Assembly: GCF_000429785.1 (NCBI RefSeq)
Contig: NZ_AUCN01000009.1
Coordinates: forward strand, 496,001 to 560,000
Origin: Chitinibacter tainanensis DSM 15459
GTDB lineage: Bacteria; Pseudomonadota; Gammaproteobacteria; Burkholderiales; Chitinibacteraceae
Direction of reading: 5' to 3'
Length of the DNA: 64,000 bases
Shown here: positions 27,716 through 34,760 of the stretch, piece after piece
Layout of the letters: every line of letters begins with the position of its first letter
Position numbering within the stretch: position 1 is the stretch's first letter
Position numbers and translations under genes: made by a program
Notes under the pieces: model-generated
What the model saw: the letters and a program-made list of their open reading frames with translations, nothing else
Database searches by the model: none
Told to the model about the DNA's origin: nothing

Positions 27716-27745
27716 ATGATGCTGGATTGGTTAGTACTGCGTCAA
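27716..27745 (-). promoter_or_regulatory. Candidate promoter of the trpS leader transcript
   Basis: TTGACG (27745-27740, minus strand) is a strong -35 box; CATCAT (27721-27716) with an 18-base spacer is a weaker -10. Transcription would then begin at about 27709, the A of the leader ATG, implying leaderless translation of the peptide. Confidence 0.45.
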
Positions 27746-27804
27746 GTGTTGCTAGAATAGTTAGGCAATAGGAGGGTAAGCGAAGGTTGTGGGTTTTTTC
27801 AATT

Positions 27805-27820
27805 GTTGTTAGGCAACAAC
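27805..27820. repeat. Small inverted repeat between trpS leader and the glycan operon
   Basis: GTTGTT and AACAAC flank a 4-base loop. It lies in the AT-rich divergent region, upstream of the candidate promoter at 27837, and might be an operator. Confidence 0.3.
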
Positions 27821-27836
27821 TCATTAAACTGTTTTG

Positions 27837-27863
27837 TTGATGCAGTTGCCTGTAACCTATTAT
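27837..27863 (+). promoter_or_regulatory. Candidate promoter of the phosphoramidate/glycan operon
   Basis: TATTAT (27858-27863) is a good -10 box; TTGATG at 27837 (15-base spacer) or TTGTTG at 27834 (18-base spacer) could be the -35. It is the best candidate in the AT-rich region before the first gene at 27901. Confidence 0.4.
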
Positions 27864-27900
27864 TGGTAGTCCAGTTAAAGTGCTCCATGAGTAAATCTAT

Positions 27901-28425
27901 ATGTCTTCAGGCTTCGTTTATTGGATTACTGGGTTGGCTGGGGCAGGGAAAACCACTATTGGGTCTGCCTTACATGCACAGCTTTTAGATTTGGGGCGTA
28001 GGGGCGTTTTTCTGGATGGGGACCGTTTGCGCGAAGTGTTTGGTGGCCAGTTTGGGTATAGCATTGAGGAGAGGAGACACCTTGCTATGTGTTATGCCCG
28101 AATGTGCAAAATGCTCGCCGATCAAGGCTGTGATGTAGTTTGTGCAACGGTTTCGATGTTTGCTGATGTACGAGCGTGGAATCGTGAGAATATTCCCGGA
28201 TATCGTGAAATTTATATTGTTGCACCCGAAGAGCATCTACATGAGCGCCGTGCATTTTATAAAGACCCACAAGCTACACATCATGTGGTGGGATTGAAAT
28301 CAGGCTATGAGCTGCCTACTAACCCTGATGTCATTATTCATAATGATGCTCGAACTCCTCCGGAGCAGTTGGTGCAGCAACTTTTAAATGAATTATTTGC
28401 TAGATCACCGCAGGCAAGAGCGTGA
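27901..28425 (+). CDS. APS-kinase-like protein, probable CDP-phosphoramidate kinase (Cj1415 type)
   Basis: The 174-residue product is related to adenylylsulfate kinase: P-loop GLAGAGKTT (residues 11-19), LDGDRLREVF for the acceptor nucleotide, and the YIVAPEEHLHERR region. There is no sulfate-assimilation gene nearby. The next genes match the Campylobacter jejuni capsule phosphoramidate pathway, where the homologous Cj1415 phosphorylates CDP-phosphoramidate on the 3'-OH of its ribose. By family alone it could be CysC; context strongly favours the phosphoramidate role. The gene is AT-richer than the flanking core genome. Confidence 0.8.
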   Translation: MSSGFVYWITGLAGAGKTTIGSALHAQLLDLGRRGVFLDGDRLREVFGGQFGYSIEERRHLAMCYARMCKMLADQGCDVVCATVSMFADVRAWNRENIPGYREIYIVAPEEHLHERRAFYKDPQATHHVVGLKSGYELPTNPDVIIHNDARTPPEQLVQQLLNELFARSPQARA

Positions 28426-28471
28426 TTTATTTTCTTTAGCGCAATTAATTATCAATCTTTGGAGTTTTGTC

Positions 28472-29224
28472 TTGAAAACCGAATGGGACTACACAGCACT
28501 CGCCGATGCTTATTTGCAGCGGCCGGATTATGCAGAAAACGCTATTGACGATTTGCTCAATTTAGCTGGGGTCAAGGCGGGTGATTTGGTGTGCGATGTT
28601 GGGGCGGGCGTAGCGCATTTGACCCTGCCGCTGGCCGCAAGAAATTTGCAAGTGGTCGCGGTGGAGCCCAATGACGCCATGCGCGCAAACGGCATCAAAC
28701 GGACCGAAGCGTTGGGTAATGTCAGCTGGCATGAAGGCACGGGTGAGCACACCGGCCAGCCGGATCATACTTATGCTTTGGTAACTTTTGGTTCGTCGTT
28801 CAACGTCACTGATCGACCTGCTGCATTGAAGGAAACTCAGCGTATTTTGAAATCGCATGGCTGGTTCGCCTGCATGTGGAATCATCGTGATCTGGATGAC
28901 CCGATTCAGTCGCGTATCGAGAGCATTATCCGCGAACATGTTGACGGTTATGGTTACGGTACTCGCCGCGAAGATCAAACCGATGTCATCAATGCCAGTG
29001 ATCTGTTTGGTCCGGTGCACCGCATTGAGGGCAAAGTATTGCATCAACAGAGTATCGAAGATTGCATTGAAGCTTGGCGTTCGCACGCTACCTTACAGAG
29101 ACAGGCTGGCGATCGTTTTGCTGAGGTTATCGAGGCCATCGCCGCTTATCTGCGTGGCCTGGGCGTGGACAGCATTCAGATTCCTTACGTTACCAATTTG
29201 TGGGCCGCACGATTGAAGGACTGA
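28472..29224 (+). CDS. SAM-dependent methyltransferase of the phosphoramidate cluster (Cj1419/Cj1420-like)
   Basis: The 250-residue product is a class I methyltransferase: SAM motif I VCDVGAGVAHLTLPLA, acidic ribose-binding residue in VVAVEPND, and a motif IV-like VTFGSSFNV. The N-terminus WDYTALADAYLQRPDY is typical of the family found in such clusters. In C. jejuni two relatives methylate the phosphoramidate; only one is present here. The start is TTG 28472, since GGAG at 28461-28464 has a 7-base spacer. The substrate is assigned from context. Confidence 0.78.
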   Translation: MKTEWDYTALADAYLQRPDYAENAIDDLLNLAGVKAGDLVCDVGAGVAHLTLPLAARNLQVVAVEPNDAMRANGIKRTEALGNVSWHEGTGEHTGQPDHTYALVTFGSSFNVTDRPAALKETQRILKSHGWFACMWNHRDLDDPIQSRIESIIREHVDGYGYGTRREDQTDVINASDLFGPVHRIEGKVLHQQSIEDCIEAWRSHATLQRQAGDRFAEVIEAIAAYLRGLGVDSIQIPYVTNLWAARLKD

Positions 29225-29228
29225 ACGC

Positions 29229-31544
29229 ATGCAGTTCCTGAGTAAGGCACGTACACTCGAAGCGCTGCAGCCTCATCTGCGTAGCGCGCGTTTATTGCCG
29301 CAATTGCGTTTCGATGTCGCTCGTTGGCAAGAGGACAGCGTAGCTTTGCTTAAGGAAATTCGCGCCGCAGGCTGGCCTGTGATGGCTGTGCGTAGTAGTG
29401 CCGTAGCCGAAGATAGTGCTGCAGGCTCGCTCGCTGGCCGCTTTGAATCGGTTCTGCACGTGGCGAACGAGAATTTGCCACAGGCGATCGAATCTGTGCT
29501 GGCGTCGATGCAGGAAGCCGATGGCAGTATCAATTGGGCCAACGAAGTGTTTGTTCAGCCCATGATCGAGCAAGTACAGATGGCAGGCGTCGCTTTTGGG
29601 CTCGATCCAGCAACCGGTGCGCCATATTATGTACTCAATTACGATGACAGCAGTCGCCGCACCGACAGTGTGACGGCTGGGCTGTCCAATCAACTGCGTA
29701 CCTATTACATTCATCATTTGGCGCCCCCACAACCTGAGCCTCTGGCTACTGTGGTAACGATGCTCGCCGAGCTGAGTGGCCTCTTTGGCTCTGCTGCGCT
29801 TGATGTTGAGTTCGCGGTGACTGATGCAGGTGAGCTTGTCTTACTACAGGTCCGGCCTTTGGTGCTTTCTGCCGCTCCAGTCGAGCCAGCTGCTCATTAC
29901 CGCATGCTGGAACACATCAGCGCCAAAATTGGACAAGGCGTGTATCCGCAGCCTTTCTTACATGGAAGGCGTACCGTCTATGGGGTTATGCCCGACTGGA
30001 ATCCTGCTGAGATTATTGGGATACGACCCAAGCCTTTGTCATTGTCGTTGTATCGGGAGTTGGTGACCGACAGTATCTGGGCCTATCAGCGCCATAATTA
30101 CGGTTACCGCAATCTGCGCAGTTTCCCGCTCATGCTGCATTTTCATGGCCTGCCCTATATTGATGTACGCGTCAGCTTTAACTCTTTTGTTCCGCGTGAT
30201 ATTGATGGATCGCTTGCCGATAAACTGGTGAACTATTACATTGATCGACTGATGGACGCGCCCAATCTGCATGATAAGGTCGAGTTCGAGATCGTGTTTT
30301 CGTGCTACACGCTGGATCTGCCGAAGCGATTAGAGCAGTTGGCCGAAGCTGGTTTTAGCGAAGCTGAGCGTCAACGGCTGGCTGATAGTCTGCGCAATCT
30401 GACCAATCGCATCGTCGATAACGAAACCGGTCTGTGGCGCTCCGATCGCGACAAACTGGCAGTATTGGCAGCGAGACGCGACGAAATTCTTGCTGCTGAT
30501 ATAGATCGCGTATCGCGTATTTACTGGTTGCTGGAAGACTGCAAGCGCTATGGCACGTTGCCGTTTGCCGGCTTGGCTAGAGCAGGATTTATTGCGGTAC
30601 AAATGTTGCGTTCACTGGTGTCGGTGGGGGTGTTGGATCGCGCCGATTACGATGCATTTATGAATGGGCTGGATACCGTTAGTGGACAAATGTCACGGGA
30701 TCTGCTTCAGCTGGATCGCACTACTTTCTTAGCCAAATATGGCCACCTAAGGCCCGGTACCTACGATCTGTTATCTCCGCGTTACGATGAAGCTCCTGAT
30801 CTTTATTTCGATTGGGAGCGTACTGCTGCTGACCATACTCCTGCATCGCCTTTTGCCTTGTCGCTTGCACAGATGCGTGCCATCAGTAAATTGCTGGCCG
30901 AGCATGGTCTGACGCATGATGTCGTTGGTCTATTCGATTTTCTTCAGGCTGGCATTGAGCTGCGCGAATATGCCAAATTTGTGTTCTGCCGCAATCTATC
31001 CGACGCGATGTCTCTGTTCCGTGAGCTGGGACGACACTATGGTTTCTCGCTCGAAGATATGGCTTATGCAGATATTCAGTGTGTATACGAGCTATATGCT
31101 GCTGGTGTCGATCCCGTTGCATTGATCGGTGAGAGTATTGCGCGGGGGCGCAAGCGCTATGGCGAAACCTGCCAGATCGTTTTGCCACCGTTGTTGACCA
31201 GCGCTGAAGATGCTTTTGCCTTTGAAATGCCAGCAACAGAGCCCAATTTCATTACTCAGCGGCAGGTTACTGCACCGGTCGTATCGTACAAAGATAGGGA
31301 GCATTTGGCAGGCGCGATTGTCTCGATCCCTAGTGCCGACCCAGGATTCGATTGGCTTTTTTCGCACGATATTGCTGGCTTTATCACTGCTTACGGTGGT
31401 GTGAATTCGCACATGGCCATTCGTGCCAATGAACTAGGCTTGCCGGCGGTAATCGGTTCGGGTGAAGTGCTCTATGGAAAATGGTCCACTGCACGCCGCT
31501 TGAATATTGATTGTGCCAATCGCCGTGTAGAGGTGCTGAATTGA
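29229..31544 (+). CDS. L-glutamine kinase, PEP-synthase-like (Cj1418 type)
   Basis: The 771-residue product has the layout of Cj1418, the enzyme that phosphorylates the amide nitrogen of L-glutamine, the first step of phosphoramidate synthesis. The N-terminal ATP-grasp part shows VRSSAVAEDSAAGSLAGRF; the C-terminal part is a PEP-utilising swivelling domain with the phospho-His at about residue 728 in GGVNSHMAIRANELGLPAVIG. No PEP-binding barrel of true PEP synthase follows. The start is ATG 29229, 4 bases after the methyltransferase stop. The neighbours make the assignment strong. Confidence 0.85.
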   Translation: MQFLSKARTLEALQPHLRSARLLPQLRFDVARWQEDSVALLKEIRAAGWPVMAVRSSAVAEDSAAGSLAGRFESVLHVANENLPQAIESVLASMQEADGSINWANEVFVQPMIEQVQMAGVAFGLDPATGAPYYVLNYDDSSRRTDSVTAGLSNQLRTYYIHHLAPPQPEPLATVVTMLAELSGLFGSAALDVEFAVTDAGELVLLQVRPLVLSAAPVEPAAHYRMLEHISAKIGQGVYPQPFLHGRRTVYGVMPDWNPAEIIGIRPKPLSLSLYRELVTDSIWAYQRHNYGYRNLRSFPLMLHFHGLPYIDVRVSFNSFVPRDIDGSLADKLVNYYIDRLMDAPNLHDKVEFEIVFSCYTLDLPKRLEQLAEAGFSEAERQRLADSLRNLTNRIVDNETGLWRSDRDKLAVLAARRDEILAADIDRVSRIYWLLEDCKRYGTLPFAGLARAGFIAVQMLRSLVSVGVLDRADYDAFMNGLDTVSGQMSRDLLQLDRTTFLAKYGHLRPGTYDLLSPRYDEAPDLYFDWERTAADHTPASPFALSLAQMRAISKLLAEHGLTHDVVGLFDFLQAGIELREYAKFVFCRNLSDAMSLFRELGRHYGFSLEDMAYADIQCVYELYAAGVDPVALIGESIARGRKRYGETCQIVLPPLLTSAEDAFAFEMPATEPNFITQRQVTAPVVSYKDREHLAGAIVSIPSADPGFDWLFSHDIAGFITAYGGVNSHMAIRANELGLPAVIGSGEVLYGKWSTARRLNIDCANRRVEVLN

Positions 31545-32149
31545 AGCCCGTGTTGGTGAGCCAACGAGTCGATGTGATTGCAGAACGTAACGAACGTCGG
31601 GATGCGCTTGATCAGCGATTGATAGACGTACTTGCCGAATGTGGTTTGCTGGCCATCCCTGTGCCCAATCGGCCCGAGCGGGTTGCTGAACTTTGGAATG
31701 CCGTGCGCCCGCAAGGCGTGGTGCTGTCCGGCGGGAATGACCTGAGCCATTATGGTGGCAGCAGCTTGGAGCGTGACAAAACAGAGTCAATCTTGCTGGA
31801 GTTGGCTCTTGCTGAACACCTGCCGGTGCTGGGGATTTGTCGTGGTTTCCAAATGCTGGTGCATTATTTGGGTGGCAAATTGCATCGGCTGAACGGTCAT
31901 ACGGGAACACGACATCAAGTCAATGGATTGGTCGGTAATCAGAGATTTGATAGCGACGTAAACAGCTATCACGACTGGGGCATTGCTGAATTAGGCGAGA
32001 TATTACAACCGCTAGCACACGCAGCCGATGGGAGTGTGGAGGCTGCTGGTCATCATGGTCATCGTGTGCTCGGTATCATGTGGCATCCGGAGCGTGAACC
32101 TAGCTTGAGCGGGCTGGATCGCAAGCTGATTGAACAGCAATTCGTCTGA
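31541..32149 (+). CDS. Gamma-glutamyl-CDP-amidate hydrolase, class I amidotransferase-like (Cj1417 type)
   Basis: The 202-residue product is a GATase-1/peptidase C26 fold: nucleophile Cys100 in LGICRGFQML, oxyanion segment VVLSGGNDLSHYG, and His182/Glu184 in MWHPERE. Cj1417 hydrolyses gamma-glutamyl-CDP-amidate to glutamate and CDP-phosphoramidate, and the gene order here supports that role. The start is TTG 31541, overlapping the kinase stop by TTGA, with AGAGG 7 bases upstream. Other C26 hydrolases (gamma-glutamyl-GABA) share the motifs, so context decides. Confidence 0.82.
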   Translation: MKPVLVSQRVDVIAERNERRDALDQRLIDVLAECGLLAIPVPNRPERVAELWNAVRPQGVVLSGGNDLSHYGGSSLERDKTESILLELALAEHLPVLGICRGFQMLVHYLGGKLHRLNGHTGTRHQVNGLVGNQRFDSDVNSYHDWGIAELGEILQPLAHAADGSVEAAGHHGHRVLGIMWHPEREPSLSGLDRKLIEQQFV

Positions 32150-32150
32150 T

Positions 32151-32945
32151 ATGAATGCCTCTTGTAATCGTTCCTTCATCGAATCCGAGCTGATACGCAT
32201 TGCTCGTCTGGCTGGCGAAGCCATCCTGGCTATTTATGCGCAAGCGGGTTTGAGGGTAGAAACCAAAGACGATGGTTCACCACTGACTCAAGCCGATCTG
32301 GCCGCCAACCATATAATTTTGCGTGAACTGCAACAAGCATTCCCGTGGCCAGTGCTATCCGAGGAAACTCCTATCGAATACGCACAACGACAAAATTGGA
32401 CAACATTTTGGCTGGTTGATCCATTGGATGGCACGAAAGATTTTCTGGAACGCAATGGTGAATTTACTGTCAATATTGCGCTGATCGAACGTGGCAAAGC
32501 CAGTCACGGCGTGATCCATGCCCCGGCCATTGACGAACTTTATTATGGGGCAGTTGGCACGAATGCCTGGTGCGAGGTGCGTGGTGTGCGAACTGACTTG
32601 CCCCAAACATGGGGGCGACGCACGCTGGCACAAAGCCGCCACCACGACGTGCCGCAGGCGGCTGAATTTGCTGCACTCAACGGCAATCCGCCTGCCGTTG
32701 CCATTGGGTCTGCGCTCAAGTTCGGGCGGCTAGTGGCCGGGCAGGTCGATATTTACCCGCGTTTTACCGGTAGTAGCGAATGGGATACCGCCGCAGGCGA
32801 TGCTTTGCTGCAAGCTTGCGGGTGCCAATTGCGGGCATTGCCTGGACTGAAACCCATGACCTACAACACAGTAACCCTGCGTAACCCTCATTTCATCGCC
32901 GCAGCACCGCATGTGGCACTAGACCAACTGAGTTACCCGATATGA
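32151..32945 (+). CDS. CysQ-like inositol-monophosphatase-family phosphatase
   Basis: The 264-residue product has the metal sites of the lithium-sensitive phosphatases: Asp49 in LTQADLAA, Glu71-Glu72 in LSEETP, and LVDPLDGTKDF (Asp90, Asp93, Thr95), plus SSEWDTAAGDALL near the C-terminus. CysQ removes the 3'-phosphate of PAP. In this cluster the by-product of transfer from 3'-phospho-CDP-phosphoramidate would be cytidine 3',5'-bisphosphate, so I infer that this enzyme recycles it. It starts one base after the hydrolase stop and overlaps the next gene by ATGA. Confidence 0.82.
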   Translation: MNASCNRSFIESELIRIARLAGEAILAIYAQAGLRVETKDDGSPLTQADLAANHIILRELQQAFPWPVLSEETPIEYAQRQNWTTFWLVDPLDGTKDFLERNGEFTVNIALIERGKASHGVIHAPAIDELYYGAVGTNAWCEVRGVRTDLPQTWGRRTLAQSRHHDVPQAAEFAALNGNPPAVAIGSALKFGRLVAGQVDIYPRFTGSSEWDTAAGDALLQACGCQLRALPGLKPMTYNTVTLRNPHFIAAAPHVALDQLSYPI

Positions 32946-33676
32946 CCCGAGCCATTATTCTTGCCGCTGGCCGCGGTAGCCGTATGGGCGAGTTGACTGC
33001 TGAGCAGCCTAAGTGTTTTACGCGCTTGCATGATCGCCGTTTGCTGGATTGGCAGTTGCTCGCTTTACGTGCCGCTGGGATTAGTCAGATAGCCATTGTC
33101 CGTGGCTATAACGCAGGCAGTTTTACCGAGCCGGTACAGTACTTTGACAACCCACGTTGGGCCCAAACCAATATGGTGCGTACATTGGCTGCAGCACACA
33201 GCTGGCTGGAGGCAGATGATTGTATCGTCAGTTATAGCGACATTTTTTATTCTGCTGCCACGGTACGTGCGCTTGTTGCATGTGCGGCGGAACTGGCAAT
33301 TTCTTATGACCCCAACTGGCTGGAGGTGTGGCAGAAGCGTTTTGCTGATCCACTCGCGGATGCCGAAACCTTTCGACGCCATCCAGATGGAAGTCTTGCC
33401 GAAATCGGTGCTCGCAGTGACAGCGTGGATGCGATCGAAGGGCAATATATGGGGTTACTCAAGTTCACGCCGCCTGCATGGCAACGCGTAGCCGCATTAT
33501 TGGACGAACGTGGGGCGGCGGCAGACAAACTCGATATGACGTCTTTGCTACGCCATGGGCTAGAAACAGGCTGGCATATCGCGACCGTACCGGTGGTCGG
33601 GCCTTGGGGCGAGATCGATTTCGCCAGTGATCTAGCGGCATACGCAGAGGTGGATTTCAGCCATGTTGCCGATTAA
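32942..33676 (+). CDS. CTP:phosphoglutamine cytidylyltransferase (Cj1416 type), NTP transferase
   Basis: The 244-residue product is a single-domain nucleotidyltransferase: LAAGRGSRMGELTAEQPKCF (P-loop-like signature and Lys24), Asp100 in SYSDIFY for metal binding, and a second acidic residue near WGEIDFASDL. The relative Cj1416 couples CTP to L-glutamine phosphate to make gamma-glutamyl-CDP-amidate. The family also includes sugar and choline-phosphate nucleotidyltransferases; the four matching neighbours support the phosphoramidate role. Confidence 0.8.
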   Translation: MTRAIILAAGRGSRMGELTAEQPKCFTRLHDRRLLDWQLLALRAAGISQIAIVRGYNAGSFTEPVQYFDNPRWAQTNMVRTLAAAHSWLEADDCIVSYSDIFYSAATVRALVACAAELAISYDPNWLEVWQKRFADPLADAETFRRHPDGSLAEIGARSDSVDAIEGQYMGLLKFTPPAWQRVAALLDERGAAADKLDMTSLLRHGLETGWHIATVPVVGPWGEIDFASDLAAYAEVDFSHVAD

Positions 33677-34760
33677 CGATCTGGCACGACACAACAGGCC
33701 ATTGGATAGCGACATTCGTGCCGCTATCAACCGAGTATTGCAACGCGGATATTATATTTTGGGCCCAGAAAATCAGGCTTTTGAGGCTGAATTTGCTGCA
33801 TATCTGGGAGCGACTGATTCTGTGGCCGTTGGTAATGGCACGGATGCGTTGGAGCTTGCGCTAAAGGCGTTAGACATTGGCTCAGGTGATGAGGTAATCA
33901 CAGTGGCCAATGCCGGGATGTATGCAAGCACAGCAATCCGCGCTGTTGGGGCTAAACCTAGTTGGGTCGATATTGAACCCCATCGCATGTTGCTGGATGT
34001 CGGTTTGCTGCCAGCTGCAGTCAATGAAAGAACGCGTGCTATCGTCGTTACCCATCTGTATGGGAGGATGGCCGATATAGAGGCTGTTGTGGCATTTGCC
34101 AAACCACGCGGTATTGCTGTAATTGAAGATTGCGCGCAAGCGCACGGTGCTCGCCGCAATTGCCAACTGGCCGGCACTCTGGGGGACCTGGCTGCGTTCA
34201 GCTTCTATCCAACCAAGAATCTTGGTGCATTGGGGGATGGCGGTGCAGTGGTTTCCAACAATCCTGCGCTGTTGGCCAGATTGCGTGGATTGCGCCAATA
34301 CGGTTGGACCAGCAAATACCACGTAGGCATGACTGGTGGGCGCAATAGCCGACTGGATGAAATTCAGGCCGCTATCCTGCGCTGCAAATTACCCCATCTT
34401 GATGCTTGGAATTCACGTCGCCGCGCTATCATCGCCCGATATAACACGGGTTTGGCCGGGTTAGGCTGGCAGTTGCCCCCTGAACCGGACGAATCCGACG
34501 TGGGTCATCTTTACGTGGTTCGCACGCCGCAGCGTGATGCGGTGAGGACGACCCTTGCAGCTTTGGAAATTGCCAGTGATGTGCACTATCCGGTACCGGA
34601 TCATCAACAGGCGGCATTCCCGGTCGCAATCAGTTTGCCAGTTACCGAAGCTGCCGCAGTCGAACTGCTGACGTTGCCTTGTTTTCCCGAGCTAAGCGAT
34701 GCCGAAATTGATACTGTGATTGCTGCTTGCTGGCAGGCCGTCAAAGGAGAGCACTCATGA
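33663..34760 (+). CDS. DegT/DnrJ/EryC1 sugar aminotransferase (FdtB/QdtB-like)
   Basis: This PLP enzyme of 365 residues aminates a keto-sugar nucleotide. PLP-site residues are visible: GNGTDALELAL, Asp156 in VIEDCAQAHGA, and Lys185 in FYPTKNLGALGDGGAV. The following gene encodes an acetyltransferase/ketoisomerase fusion, which suggests a dTDP-3-amino-3,6-dideoxyhexose. It overlaps the cytidylyltransferase by 14 bases and the next gene by ATGA. The exact sugar (Fuc3N or Qui3N) cannot be read from sequence. Confidence 0.85.
   Translation: MLPINDLARHNRPLDSDIRAAINRVLQRGYYILGPENQAFEAEFAAYLGATDSVAVGNGTDALELALKALDIGSGDEVITVANAGMYASTAIRAVGAKPSWVDIEPHRMLLDVGLLPAAVNERTRAIVVTHLYGRMADIEAVVAFAKPRGIAVIEDCAQAHGARRNCQLAGTLGDLAAFSFYPTKNLGALGDGGAVVSNNPALLARLRGLRQYGWTSKYHVGMTGGRNSRLDEIQAAILRCKLPHLDAWNSRRRAIIARYNTGLAGLGWQLPPEPDESDVGHLYVVRTPQRDAVRTTLAALEIASDVHYPVPDHQQAAFPVAISLPVTEAAAVELLTLPCFPELSDAEIDTVIAACWQAVKGEHS

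Noticed and set aside
27901-28425. Assignment of the P-loop kinase as CysC of sulfate assimilation
   Set aside because: No other sulfate genes are near, and the following genes match the phosphoramidate pathway, whose kinase belongs to the same family.
29229-31544. Assignment as phosphoenolpyruvate synthase or pyruvate phosphate dikinase
   Set aside because: The protein lacks the C-terminal PEP-binding barrel after the phospho-His domain and matches the Cj1418 layout and context.
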